Positions 1 to 7,867 of a DNA stretch of 64,000 nt are shown here, piece by piece. Source of the DNA: Streptococcus sp. LPB0220 (GTDB lineage: Bacteria > Bacillota > Bacilli > Lactobacillales > Streptococcaceae); assembly GCF_008727815.1 (NCBI RefSeq), contig NZ_CP044230.1, positions 1,596,001-1,660,000 of the forward strand. Direction: 5' to 3'. The notes beneath the pieces are model-generated. The model made no database searches. It was given only the letters and a program-made list of their open reading frames with translations, and was not told where the DNA came from. Each line of letters opens with the position of its first letter. Within the stretch, counting starts at the first letter, position 1. The translations under genes were made by a program, and so were the position numbers.

Positions 1-123
1 AATAGCTGTATGTGAACATCCTGCAGCTTGAGCAATCTGCCTAATTCCCACCTTCTGGTAAGGTTCTTTTCGGAAAATTTCCTCTGCTACTCTGATAATT
101 CTGGACCTTGTATCCTTTGCCAT
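1..123 (-). CDS. TetR/AcrR-family transcriptional regulator, N-terminal part only
   Basis: The first 41 codons of a gene that runs off the left edge. The translation begins MAKDTRSRIIRVAEEIFRK and continues into a helix-turn-helix (GIRQIAQAAGCSHTAI), the standard TetR DNA-binding layout. Its ATG overlaps the TAA stop of the upstream metallo-beta-lactamase gene by one base (TAATG), so the two are translationally coupled and share one transcript. A perfect inverted repeat just upstream of that operon (850-874) is the likely binding site, making this an autoregulated pair. The ligand-binding domain is outside the window, so the inducer cannot be guessed. Confidence 0.85.
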   Translation of the reverse strand, partial: MAKDTRSRIIRVAEEIFRKEPYQKVGIRQIAQAAGCSHTAI

Positions 124-824
124 TACAAACTCCCTTTAAACCCATTCAATGCCTCAAAATCTCGTACTGCATCTTTTACCTCACTACCATGACAAACACT
201 AACAAGTGCCTGCGGATAACTATTGAGAATTCTTTCACCACTAGCTAAAGCTTGTCTCATATCTGCTGTATATCCTTTCATTGGTGGACGCAACTTTCCA
301 CCTCTCGTAGCTGTGAAAAGATCTCCAGCGATTAAAACTTGATCCTCTTCATGGTAATAAACAACATGACCAGGGGAATGCCCAGGAGAAAATAGGGGTT
401 TTAGTCCTGCACTACTTATCAAGTCTTGACCTTCTTGACTTTCAACAGTTATAAAAGTAGCCGGATCAAAAATCACTTTTTCCGTCTCTTTTCTATTAGG
501 AAAAGGTTCTTTGCCTGAAATATAGGGGAATTCCTTCTCACTGATTAAAGTCGGGATGTTCCCAAAGTGCTGTCTAAGATAGAGCAAACCTTTGATATGA
601 TCTGGATGTCCATGGGTCAGAAAAATTGCTTCAATTTTTTGTGGGAGTAAAAACTGGGCAGCGTACTTCTCCATTCCTCGCATTCCCGTATCAATCACAT
701 AAAAGCGACCAGATGATTCAACTAGCCATATGCTGACAACAAAAATGCCCAATTCGAACTCAAACTTATTTATATGTGGACTGATTTGTTTTGTACGTGT
801 TAATAAACGATACAAGAAAGACAT
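123..824 (-). CDS. MBL-fold metallo-hydrolase
   Basis: A 233-residue metallo-beta-lactamase-fold protein. The metal-binding signature HxHxDH is visible as THGHPDHI at about residues 70-77. Further histidines (GHSPGH near 148-153) and an aspartate (IAGDLF near 165) complete the usual two-metal site. There is no signal peptide or membrane segment, so it is cytosolic. The fold covers lactonases, glyoxalase II, thioesterases and phosphodiesterases, and the sequence does not say which. It is the first gene of a two-gene operon with a TetR regulator, behind a good promoter and a palindromic operator, so it is probably induced by a small molecule it hydrolyses or detoxifies (inference). Confidence 0.85.
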   Translation of the reverse strand: MSFLYRLLTRTKQISPHINKFEFELGIFVVSIWLVESSGRFYVIDTGMRGMEKYAAQFLLPQKIEAIFLTHGHPDHIKGLLYLRQHFGNIPTLISEKEFPYISGKEPFPNRKETEKVIFDPATFITVESQEGQDLISSAGLKPLFSPGHSPGHVVYYHEEDQVLIAGDLFTATRGGKLRPPMKGYTADMRQALASGERILNSYPQALVSVCHGSEVKDAVRDFEALNGFKGSL

Positions 825-849
825 ATTTACTTCCTCCTTTAATTTCCAG

Positions 850-874
850 AAAAACTAACCAGTGGTTAGTTTTT
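850..874 (-). promoter_or_regulatory. Perfect palindromic operator for the MBL/TetR operon
   Basis: Two perfect 11-base arms (AAAAACTAACC at 850-860 and GGTTAGTTTTT at 864-874) are separated by AGT. The core ACTAACCAGTGGTTAGT has the length and symmetry typical of TetR-family operators. It starts five bases downstream of the -10 box, around the transcription start, where binding would block the operon. It is probably the target of the TetR protein encoded by the second gene. Confidence 0.75.
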
Positions 875-879
875 GCTGC

Positions 880-908
880 AGTATATCATATTTTATCTGT
901 CTATACAA
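880..908 (-). promoter_or_regulatory. Promoter of the MBL/TetR operon
   Basis: Read on the minus strand, TTGTAT (903-908) and TATACT (880-885) are separated by exactly 17 bases, a good sigma-A promoter. The palindromic operator lies directly downstream. Confidence 0.7.
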
Positions 909-936
909 GAAACATCCAGAGGATATTAAAATAAAA

Positions 937-960
937 AATACAACTTTTACAAGTTGTATT
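937..960 (-). terminator. Rho-independent terminator after the NlpC/P60-like gene
   Basis: The arms AATACAACTT and AAGTTGTATT form a perfect 10-bp stem with a 4-base loop, followed on the minus strand by a T-rich run (TTTTTTATTTT). It lies about 135 bases after the stop of the 1095-1607 gene and just before the next promoter. Confidence 0.7.
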
Positions 961-1005
961 CTAAGGTAGAACATATTTTTAAAATCAGGAAATAATATAT
1001 CGAGA

Positions 1006-1024
1006 CTTTCCGCTGTGAGGAAAG
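1006..1024 (-). repeat. Small hairpin with GCYGTGA loop, copy 1
   Basis: CTTTCC / GGAAAG arms enclose the 7-base loop GCTGTGA. A second copy at 11723-11741 has the arms CTTTTC / GAAAAG and the loop GCCGTGA. The stem position that differs has changed on both sides, so pairing is kept. The strand is uncertain. Confidence 0.4.
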
Positions 1025-1094
1025 GATTAAAAAATTATTTTTCTTTAGTTTGATGTAACTCTTATAAACTGTATCAAAGTTTCAGATTGTTATT

Positions 1095-1607
1095 TCATGA
1101 ATCCAAATCATCCAAATACCTTTCTTTAAAATGTAGCAGTGGAGATTGGGCTAACTGACTCGGGTTGGTCCCGGGCTGATCTAGAGGAACGGCTAGACCG
1201 AGCTCCTTGTAGTAATCCAGCCAGAACGGACTAATCTCCTCTTCCTCATCTCCAAACTTCATGGGAATGGTTTCAAAAATAGGAAGTAGTTCAGCAATGA
1301 ACTGGGAACAGTAATAACCATCTCCATCCTGATAAAAGGACGCATTGTAGGGAGCCCCTAAAAGACTCTCTGCTCGCTTTTTGACCTCTGGACAATCAAT
1401 CTCCGCACAGCGATAAAGGTCATATACTTTCTCAGCTTCAAAGAAATCTTCAGGGGACTGGGAAAGGACGCCACCTTCTACCGTGGCATGATAAATGAAT
1501 CCGTCCAAAAAGATGGCCACATGGCTATAGTTGCCAGTTGATGCCTGGATGGCCTGCCCTATATCCGAATCATCTTTCACAAAGATTAAATCACCATTTT
1601 CTAGCAT
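1095..1607 (-). CDS. YiiX/YebB-like NlpC/P60-superfamily cysteine hydrolase
   Basis: A 170-residue protein of the permuted papain-like NlpC/P60 group. The early block ENGDLIFVK is followed by a histidine in GNYSHVAIF (about 26-34), and the likely catalytic cysteine is in GYYCSQFIAELL (about 98-109). The order His before Cys is the permuted arrangement. There is no signal peptide, so it is probably intracellular. Family members cleave amide or thioester bonds in peptides or lipids, but the substrate here is unknown. The start is supported by AGGAGAG upstream. It follows ppaC, but a terminator between them argues for a separate transcript. Confidence 0.75.
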   Translation of the reverse strand: MLENGDLIFVKDDSDIGQAIQASTGNYSHVAIFLDGFIYHATVEGGVLSQSPEDFFEAEKVYDLYRCAEIDCPEVKKRAESLLGAPYNASFYQDGDGYYCSQFIAELLPIFETIPMKFGDEEEEISPFWLDYYKELGLAVPLDQPGTNPSQLAQSPLLHFKERYLDDLDS

Positions 1608-1622
1608 ATTTCTCTCCTAGAA

Positions 1623-1646
1623 AAAAAGGAGCCGAAACTCCTTTTT
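1623..1646 (-). terminator. Terminator between ppaC and the NlpC/P60-like gene
   Basis: AAAAAGGAG and CTCCTTTTT form a 9-bp stem around CCGAAA with T-runs on both sides. It lies 25 bases after the ppaC stop. Confidence 0.8.
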
Positions 1647-1670
1647 AATAATGGGTTTCCCCATTTATCA

Positions 1671-2606
1671 TTATGCATTAAAGCTTTCAGTCAATTGAGG
1701 AACCACTTGTTTCTTACGTGAAACGGCACCTGGAAGGAAAGCATGATTGTTTTCAAGTTTGAAGTTGAAGGCTGCTTCTACCTTGTCCATGTTGGCACCA
1801 AGAGCCAAGATTTCTGAGTTTGAGTTGACGATGTCTGTAATCATCAAAACAAAGTCAGAGTAGCCGTTAGCTGCATTGGCAGCTTGGATAGCTGCTTCGA
1901 TTTCAGCTTGGCGTTCCAAAACTTCCGCAATATCAACTGTGTTCACTTGAGCCACACGAACGTTATTTCCGTTCAATTCAAAAGTCTTAGCATCGATGTC
2001 GATCAATTCTTCTGCTGATTTGCTTGCCAAGTTAGTACCAGCCTTGAGCATTGCAAGACCATATTCTTCCAAGTTGACACCAGCCAATTCAGCCAATTCT
2101 GGCGCAATCACTTTATCAGATGGGTGTGTTGTTGGAGATTTCAAAAGAAGGGTATCTGAAATCAAACCTGAAAGCATCAAACCTGCCAATTCTTTTGGCA
2201 CTGCTACACCGTGTTCTTTGAACATGCGGTAAACGATAGAAGATGCTGATCCTACTGGTTCCAAACGCATGTAAAGTGGGCTGGCAGTTTCAAAGTTAGC
2301 CACACGGTGGTGATCCACTACACCGTAAACTTCTACTTCAGCGATATCTGAAACAGATTGTTGGAATTCGTTGTGGTCTGTCAAGATGACTTGCTCTGCA
2401 CCTTCTGCTTTAGCTGATGTGATGACGCGTGGTGCTTCCACACCAAAATAGTCCAATACGAAAGCTGTTTCTTCATTTGGAGTTCCAAGAGCCACTGCTT
2501 CTGTATCCAAACCATAAGCTTCTTTTGCAAGATAAGCAAAAGCTACAGATGAGCCGATAGCATCTGAGTCAGGATTTTGGTGACCAAAAACGAGAATTTT
2601 TGACAT
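1671..2606 (-). CDS. ppaC: Manganese-dependent inorganic pyrophosphatase
   Basis: 311 residues, the normal length for family II pyrophosphatase, which hydrolyses PPi to two phosphates and pulls biosynthetic reactions forward. The DHH-family metal ligands are visible: GHQNPDSD (His9, Asp13, Asp15), TDHNE (Asp77) and the DHH triad at 98-100. The C-terminal DHHA2 domain carries SRKKQ at about 296-300, which binds the phosphate substrate. It is cytosolic and carries its own terminator. The function is very secure. Confidence 0.97.
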   Translation of the reverse strand: MSKILVFGHQNPDSDAIGSSVAFAYLAKEAYGLDTEAVALGTPNEETAFVLDYFGVEAPRVITSAKAEGAEQVILTDHNEFQQSVSDIAEVEVYGVVDHHRVANFETASPLYMRLEPVGSASSIVYRMFKEHGVAVPKELAGLMLSGLISDTLLLKSPTTHPSDKVIAPELAELAGVNLEEYGLAMLKAGTNLASKSAEELIDIDAKTFELNGNNVRVAQVNTVDIAEVLERQAEIEAAIQAANAANGYSDFVLMITDIVNSNSEILALGANMDKVEAAFNFKLENNHAFLPGAVSRKKQVVPQLTESFNA

Positions 2607-2699
2607 GTTTCTACCTCTTTATTTCATTTATAGATTCACTCTATTTTAGCACGTTTTGCCATTTAAAGAAAGGGAATAGTTGTGCATTTCAATAGAAAA

Positions 2700-2722
2700 G
2701 ACAGCTGGAAGGCCCAACTGTC
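2700..2722 (-). terminator. Terminator of pflA
   Basis: On the minus strand GACAGTTGG / CCAGCTGTC forms a stem with a 5-base loop followed by TTTTCTATT, eight bases after the pflA stop. Confidence 0.7.
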
Positions 2723-2730
2723 TATACTTT

Positions 2731-3525
2731 TTATCCTTTGACCCGTTTCAGGTAATCTTGGTAACTTTCTGTTTCCATCAAATCTTTTGCATTTTGGACC
2801 CGTTCTTTTGTCGGTGGTTTCACACCCTCCAATTTGTACGGAATGCCCAATTCACGCCATTTGAATTCCCCCATAGTATGGTAAGGAAGGATCTCAAATT
2901 TATCAACATTTTTAAGGGTTTTAACAAATTTTCCAAGCTCGATCAAATCATCATCTCGGTCTGTCAAACCTGGGACTAAAACGTGACGAATCCAGACTGG
3001 TTTTCCAATATCAGATAAGTACTTGGCACAAGCTAAAATCGTTTTATTGGTATGGCTGGTCACAATTTTGTGTCGTTCATCATTGATTTCCTTGATATCC
3101 AGAAGCACCAAGTCTGTCACCGCCATCAAGCGGTCGAATTTTTCCAAATAACGAGGTGTATTCCGGAAAGGAAGGGCACAGGTATCCAAGGTACAATGAA
3201 TGCCCAACTCTTGAGCCTTGGTGAAGAGGGCAATCAAAAAGTCAATCTGCAAGAGGGCTTCTCCTCCACTGACAGTGATTCCCCCTTTTTCGCCCCAAAA
3301 TCCACGATAACGGAGGGCTTCTTCTAGAACATCATCCACTGTCCGTTCACGGGACTTGTTGGTTTCCATTGCCCAAGTATCTGGATTGTGGCAGTATTGA
3401 CACCGCATTTGACACCCTTGAAGGAAGACAATAAAGCGGATCCCAGGCCCGTCTACTGCACCAAAACTTTCTGTTGAGTGTACCATTCCTGTTACTTTTC
3501 CATAGTCAACTGTTTCATTTTCCAT
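2731..3525 (-). CDS. pflA: Pyruvate formate-lyase activating enzyme
   Basis: A 264-residue radical SAM enzyme that installs the glycyl radical on pyruvate formate-lyase, allowing mixed-acid fermentation. The [4Fe-4S] motif CX3CX2C is visible as Cys38, Cys42 and Cys45 in GCQMRCQYCHNPDTW, followed by GGITVSGGEALLQ, which binds SAM. It stands alone here without pflB, as is usual in streptococci. An extended -10 box and a cre-like sequence immediately upstream suggest control by carbon catabolite repression. Confidence 0.95.
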   Translation of the reverse strand: MENETVDYGKVTGMVHSTESFGAVDGPGIRFIVFLQGCQMRCQYCHNPDTWAMETNKSRERTVDDVLEEALRYRGFWGEKGGITVSGGEALLQIDFLIALFTKAQELGIHCTLDTCALPFRNTPRYLEKFDRLMAVTDLVLLDIKEINDERHKIVTSHTNKTILACAKYLSDIGKPVWIRHVLVPGLTDRDDDLIELGKFVKTLKNVDKFEILPYHTMGEFKWRELGIPYKLEGVKPPTKERVQNAKDLMETESYQDYLKRVKG

Positions 3526-3542
3526 TGAGGAACCTCTTCTCT

Positions 3543-3568
3543 TGAAAACGTTTTATGATTTTATTATA
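3543..3568 (-). promoter_or_regulatory. pflA -10 box and cre-like site
   Basis: The minus strand has the extended -10 TGTTATAAT (TATAAT at 3563-3568). Immediately downstream, TGAAAACGTTTTAT (3543-3556) matches the CcpA cre pattern TGNAANCGNNNNCA except at the last two bases. Binding there would block initiation. This is a candidate only. Confidence 0.45.
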
Positions 3569-3690
3569 ACACGATTCCATCTATTTTAAAGAGTTTAAGC
3601 TTCTTTTTGAAAAGAAACTGTTCTTTTCAGTGTTTTTCATTGTCCTAGTACAGTTTCCAATATGGGACTATCTGTCCTGTATTTTAGGAT

Positions 3691-3718
3691 AAAAAAAGGA
3701 GCCAGCGACTCCTTTTTT
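3691..3718 (-). terminator. Terminator of the cell-wall nuclease gene
   Basis: AAAAAAGGAGTC / GGCTCCTTTTTT stem with a short loop and U-run, about 20 bases after the stop codon. Confidence 0.8.
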
Positions 3719-3739
3719 AGATCTTTCTTATAAAACACG

Positions 3740-6052
3740 TTAGTGAGTAGTCTTTCTCTTTTTATACAAGACAAGACTCATCGTAGCTACTGCCACTCCA
3801 GAAAGAGCTAGATAGCTTGTTTCTTGTCCAGTAGATGGAAGGATTTTCCGTTTGCCTGGTGTCTTCGTTTCTGTTGCGACCTCTTCCTTGTCGTCTTGTT
3901 TCTCATCTTCGTTCTTGCCCTTCTCTTTGCTTTCAGATGGTGAACTCTTTTGTTCATTGGCTTGAGCCTGATGAGGGACTAGTTGAGATCCTGTATTCGA
4001 TGAGGAAGGGCTGGTTTGATCCGTTGGTTGTCCTGTATTCCCTTGTTGATCATCCGTCGGCGTTCCTGGAGTTTGTGCTCCACTAAAGTCGATTTGGACC
4101 AAGACAGGATCATGGTCTGATGCACGACCGTGTTCCTTCATAAAGGAAGCATTGATATGGACTGGTTCAAACCTTGCTTTGGCTGCCATGTTGTTTGAGA
4201 TAAAAATGTTATCCAAAACTTGATTGCTTCCACGGTAGAAATAAGAATAGCGATCCCCTGCATCATGTTGGGCCATTAAGTTGGTCAGTTCGTTGCCCGC
4301 AAGGATCTGTGCTGTGGTTGAGAAATCGTAGTCATTAAAATCACCCGTCAAAACAAAGGTGGTCTTCGGATTTTGCTTCAAGCCTTCTTGAACGAATTGA
4401 TGGATGACACTGGCTTGTGCTTCACGAGTTGGCAAGGTATGTTCCACTGCTGGTTGACTTGCACCATAAATAGCATCATCTCCGATTTTTGATTTCAAGT
4501 GATTGGCAATCACCACAACTGGTTGACCTTTGAATTCAAATTCAACGGCTAGGGACTTGCGAGTATGATCAAACGATGGGTCATTAGGGGCAATCCGAGC
4601 TGGATTTTTAACCAGGTGTCCCTTGTCAAATTGTGCTGCCTCGTTGCTAGTTGCTGCCTCTTTTTTGGCTAAGGTTACGCGTTCTGGATTGTAGAGGATT
4701 CCCAAACGAATATTGGAACCAGGCTTTCCTCCGTCAGCGCCATCTACTGGAGCAACCTCCGTATACTCATAGCTCTTGCCACCCAATTCCTTGATCCGAT
4801 TGGCTAGTTTGCGTCCACTTTCAACACCACTGGTCGTTCCGTCATCCACACTACCATTATTGTCCTGCACTTCGATCAAAGTGATGATGTCTGGATTGTG
4901 AATTTCATGGATAAAGGAATTGGCAATCAGCGTCACCTTATCCTCTGGGGTTTCATTTTTGGCATTGTTGGCCGAGAAATTTTCAATATTGTAGGAAGCG
5001 ATGGTCAGCTTGTCCTCACTTGGTTGCGTTTGAGCTGCTTGACGCTGCAAGCCACCATCTTGGACCGTCAACTGTTGAGTGGGCTCTAATTTATAGAAGC
5101 TATTTCGATACGTTACCACTCCTGTCACATCTTCTGTAAAGTAATCCTTGGCTTTTGCGACAAACTGATTCCCAACATAAATCGGGATCGTCGCTGTATT
5201 TTGCGCATGTGGTCGTAGATTCAGACCCCCAATATTGTTTAAAGGAAGGCCTGTGAAATCTTCTCCCAATACATAGATATCTCCTTTGTACTGGGGACCA
5301 AGGACATGCGGTTTCTTCACCACTGTGAGCATTCCTTCCAGGCTTTCCCAATAATCGAGGGCATCGGTTTCTGGAGCATAAGCAGTCGGATTAGGCTTCA
5401 CATCTGCTGGCATGCCTGCAGTGATATTCACAGCTTCTGGAAGAGGGGCTGTCCCATCTTTTGTGATCCAAGCATCGACCAGCATGGTCACCGTTAAACT
5501 ATTCGTTGGTTCCTTAAAGGTTTTCCCAGCTCCCAAGGTAACCTCTTCCATATAGCCTTCCTTGACGGTACCAGTGATTTTCACCTTGTCACCGACTTTC
5601 ACCTTGTATTTGGAAACAACATAAATCCCATCTGAAGTACGGCTATTCCCATCCGACTCAATATCTTGGGCATAAAAACCATAGCGGTCTGTCTTAGTCA
5701 CCACTGCATTTTTGATGGCTACCTTTTGGCCTTCCAGTGGAGAGCGTTGCGATTCCCCTTGAATGTCCCCGACCTTAACCGTTTTCTCCTCAGTAGCGTC
5801 TGAGGAACTGCTAGATGTCTCTTCTTTATCACTCGAAGCTCTCGTCGTAGCTTCTGTAGTTGTTGTTGTAGCAGAAGTCGAATGATTTGTCGAGCTTTCC
5901 TCGCTGCTAGTGTTCGTCACAAGCGCTGACTCTGAAGTCGAAGCTGTGGTCTCGTCTGCAACTACCGTGAGGGCACTGCTAAAGACCCCCAACTGACTAG
6001 CCAATAAGGCGGCTACTCCCAGTAGGCGAATCTTTTTACCGTTTTTTCTCAT
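3740..6052 (-). CDS. LPXTG cell-wall-anchored extracellular nuclease (SpnA/SWAN type)
   Basis: About 770 residues from the ATG at 6052, chosen because GGAGAAACGC precedes it. Order of parts: a signal peptide (MRKNGKK then a hydrophobic stretch, ending near VVADE); a Ser/Thr-rich spacer; an OB-fold region like that of surface DNases (about 90-340); an endonuclease/exonuclease/phosphatase domain with NIENF, TLIEVQDNN, ANHLKSK, TGDFNDYD and a final ASDHDPV; a Gln/Ser/Pro-rich wall-spanning tail; and the sorting signal LPSTGQE followed by a hydrophobic segment and KKRK. Sortase A should anchor it. Related streptococcal enzymes degrade DNA nets of neutrophils and biofilm DNA. Its promoter carries a cre-like site. 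Confidence 0.93.
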   Translation of the reverse strand: MRKNGKKIRLLGVAALLASQLGVFSSALTVVADETTASTSESALVTNTSSEESSTNHSTSATTTTTEATTRASSDKEETSSSSSDATEEKTVKVGDIQGESQRSPLEGQKVAIKNAVVTKTDRYGFYAQDIESDGNSRTSDGIYVVSKYKVKVGDKVKITGTVKEGYMEEVTLGAGKTFKEPTNSLTVTMLVDAWITKDGTAPLPEAVNITAGMPADVKPNPTAYAPETDALDYWESLEGMLTVVKKPHVLGPQYKGDIYVLGEDFTGLPLNNIGGLNLRPHAQNTATIPIYVGNQFVAKAKDYFTEDVTGVVTYRNSFYKLEPTQQLTVQDGGLQRQAAQTQPSEDKLTIASYNIENFSANNAKNETPEDKVTLIANSFIHEIHNPDIITLIEVQDNNGSVDDGTTSGVESGRKLANRIKELGGKSYEYTEVAPVDGADGGKPGSNIRLGILYNPERVTLAKKEAATSNEAAQFDKGHLVKNPARIAPNDPSFDHTRKSLAVEFEFKGQPVVVIANHLKSKIGDDAIYGASQPAVEHTLPTREAQASVIHQFVQEGLKQNPKTTFVLTGDFNDYDFSTTAQILAGNELTNLMAQHDAGDRYSYFYRGSNQVLDNIFISNNMAAKARFEPVHINASFMKEHGRASDHDPVLVQIDFSGAQTPGTPTDDQQGNTGQPTDQTSPSSSNTGSQLVPHQAQANEQKSSPSESKEKGKNEDEKQDDKEEVATETKTPGKRKILPSTGQETSYLALSGVAVATMSLVLYKKRKTTH

Positions 6053-6086
6053 GCGTTTCTCCATCCCTAAAAATTTTTCCTCTTTT

Positions 6087-6124
6087 ATTATAAGGGAATG
6101 ACTTTGCATTTTCAAGCGCTTTCA
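6087..6124 (-). promoter_or_regulatory. Nuclease promoter with a cre-like site over the -35
   Basis: On the minus strand TTGAAA (6110-6115) and TATAAT (6087-6092) are 17 bases apart. TGAAAGCGCTTGAA (6111-6124) overlaps the -35 and differs from the symmetric cre TGAAAGCGCTTTCA at two bases. CcpA binding here would repress the nuclease in glucose. The same sequence lies about 40 bases ahead of the divergent treR and could act on both. Confidence 0.65.
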
Positions 6125-6163
6125 AAAATGTTATTCAAAAAAACAGACAAGCGAGTCCAAATC

Positions 6164-6874
6164 ATGAAAAAATACCAACAAATCTACCAAATTTTAAAAG
6201 AGCAAATACTAGAAGAAAAATATCTAGTCGGGGATTTTCTGCCTAGTGAGAACGACTTAAAAGAGCACTACCAGGTCAGTCGCGATACCATCCGTAAAGC
6301 CCTCAAGCTCTTGCAGGAAGAAGGCTTTATCGAGACTGTTCAAGGAATGGGGTCGCAAGTTTCTAGACAAGCTCACTTTGACTTCCCCGTTTCCCAATTA
6401 ACCAGCTATCAAGAAATCGTCAAAGCTTCTGGTCTTCACTCAGAAACCAATGTCATTCGTTTGGAAAAAATCAGTATCGATGAAAAAGGAGCTAAAAAGA
6501 CAGGTTTTCCCCTTCACCGTTTGGTTTGGAAAGTAACCCGGCAACGGGTGGTGGATGGCGTCGCTTCAGTCTTAGATATTGATTACCTAGATAGAGAGCT
6601 CACCCCTGGCCTTACTAAGGAAATTGCCCAGCACTCTATCTACCACTATATAGAAGAAGACTTGAAATTGCAGATTGGCTATGCTAAGAAAGAAATCTTG
6701 ATTTCACCAATCGATAATCGCGATAAAATCTTACTGGATCTTGGAAAAGACCAACACGTGGTGACGGTCCGCTCCCAAGTTCACCTAGCAGACGGTCGGC
6801 AATTCCAGTTCACCGAAAGCCGACACAAATTAGACAAGTTTCATTTTGTCGACTATGCAGAGCGGAGAAAATAA
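6164..6874 (+). CDS. treR: Trehalose operon repressor, GntR family
   Basis: 236 residues from the ATG at 6164 (MKKYQQIYQILKEQ), the usual start of streptococcal TreR; an upstream in-frame extension is possible, but no strong ribosome site supports either start. An N-terminal winged helix (LPSENDLKEHYQVSRDTIRKAL) is followed by a UTRA effector-binding domain. TreR represses trehalose PTS and phospho-alpha-glucosidase genes and is released by trehalose 6-phosphate. No tre genes lie in this window: its neighbours are a divergent surface nuclease and a convergent amino-acid transporter. The protein could regulate at a distance, or the gene may have been separated from its operon. Confidence 0.8.
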   Translation: MKKYQQIYQILKEQILEEKYLVGDFLPSENDLKEHYQVSRDTIRKALKLLQEEGFIETVQGMGSQVSRQAHFDFPVSQLTSYQEIVKASGLHSETNVIRLEKISIDEKGAKKTGFPLHRLVWKVTRQRVVDGVASVLDIDYLDRELTPGLTKEIAQHSIYHYIEEDLKLQIGYAKKEILISPIDNRDKILLDLGKDQHVVTVRSQVHLADGRQFQFTESRHKLDKFHFVDYAERRK

Positions 6875-6876
6875 AG

Positions 6877-7051
6877 GAGGCTGGGACAAAAGTCCTAGCC
6901 TCTCAATTATTTTTGGATTGTCGAGCAAGACGCAGTGGTTGAGTGGGCTCTACTACGCTGATTTCATCAGCTTTTACAGCCCTACTCAACTGTGCGGAGG
7001 TGGGACGACGAAATCGAATTCTAACGAATTACCGATTTCTGTCCCACTCTC
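6877..7051 (+). repeat. 175-bp multi-hairpin intergenic repeat, copy A
   Basis: One of four near-identical elements (also 15671-15845, 25074-25248, 62510-62684). It folds into three successive hairpins. The first is GAGGCTGGGAC / GTCCTAGCCTC. The second is GTTGAGTGGGCT / AGCCCTACTCAAC with inner GCTGA / TCAGC. The third is GTGGGAC...GAAATCG / CGATTTC...GTCCCAC. This copy fills almost the whole gap between the converging treR and ABC-transporter genes and starts 2 bases after the treR stop. It probably ends transcription from both sides. The open frame of about 60 codons inside it is best ignored as a by-product. Confidence 0.9.
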
Positions 7052-7054
7052 ATT

Positions 7055-7858
7055 TTATCCTAATACCAATTCATCACTCACCAGGGTTTCACCACTGTTT
7101 TGTTGGAAGAGGCGCATCAAATCTTCAACCGTTAGGTTTTTCTTTTCTTCTCCTTTGACGTCGACCACGACCTTGCCTTGGTAGAGCATGATCAAGCGGT
7201 TGCCGTATTCAATCGCATGGTTCATATCATGCGTAATCATCAAGGTTGTCAAATCATGGCTTTCCACGATCTTTTGGGTCAATTCCATGACCATTTCACT
7301 AGTCTTTGGATCGAGCGCTGCGGTATGTTCATCCAGAAGCAAGAGTTTTGGTCTAACCAAAGCTGCCATGACCAAGGTCAAAGCTTGACGTTGCCCACCA
7401 GACAAATATTGGGTATCTACCTTGAGACGATTCTCTAAACCGATATTCAGTTCCTTCAAGGCTTCACGGAACAATTCGCGATCTTTCTCCCGAACTCCCC
7501 AGCTCAAACCACGAGATTTCCCCCGACGTTGGGCAATGGCCATATTTTCTTCAATGGTCAAACGAGAAGCCGTCCCCATCTTAGGATCTTGGAAGACACG
7601 CGCAATATCTTTCGCACGCTTCCGAACACTCGTATTTTTAATGGAGTTACCTTCTAGCAAGATATCCCCTTCATCCACGACTAGATTTCCTGCCAAGATG
7701 TTCATCAAGGTTGATTTCCCAGCTCCATTTCCACCGATAACCGAAATGAAATCCCCTTCTTCTACTTGGAGATCCAAGCCTTTTAAGACATGGTTTTCAT
7801 TAACCGTTCCTGCTTCAAATGTCTTATGAATGCCTTCAATTGATAATAATGTTGCCAT
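7055..7858 (-). CDS. ABC transporter ATP-binding protein, tryptophan-type system
   Basis: 267 residues with Walker A GGNGAGKST (about 43-51), signature LSGGQRQ, Walker B LLLLDEHTAALDP and the switch histidine in MITHDMNHA. It powers the importer encoded by the next two upstream genes and sits on the inner membrane face. It starts 9 bases after the permease stop with TAGGAG ahead of ATG. The set resembles the TrpXYZ-type tryptophan/aromatic transporters of streptococci (family knowledge). The specificity is inferred. Confidence 0.88.
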   Translation of the reverse strand: MATLLSIEGIHKTFEAGTVNENHVLKGLDLQVEEGDFISVIGGNGAGKSTLMNILAGNLVVDEGDILLEGNSIKNTSVRKRAKDIARVFQDPKMGTASRLTIEENMAIAQRRGKSRGLSWGVREKDRELFREALKELNIGLENRLKVDTQYLSGGQRQALTLVMAALVRPKLLLLDEHTAALDPKTSEMVMELTQKIVESHDLTTLMITHDMNHAIEYGNRLIMLYQGKVVVDVKGEEKKNLTVEDLMRLFQQNSGETLVSDELVLG

Positions 7859-7867
7859 ACTTTTCTC

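Noticed and set aside
5100..5497. Short frames within the nuclease gene on both strands
   Set aside because: They are alternative frames of the LPXTG nuclease coding sequence and lack ribosome sites.
6846..7184. Open frame starting near the treR end and similar frames of 60-80 codons in the other repeat copies (25115-25303, 62551-62793), all containing SSKTQWLSGL
   Set aside because: They lie inside the 175-bp repeat, have no consistent ribosome site, differ in their ends, and the repeat is conserved as paired arms rather than as codons. Copy B in the other orientation behaves the same.
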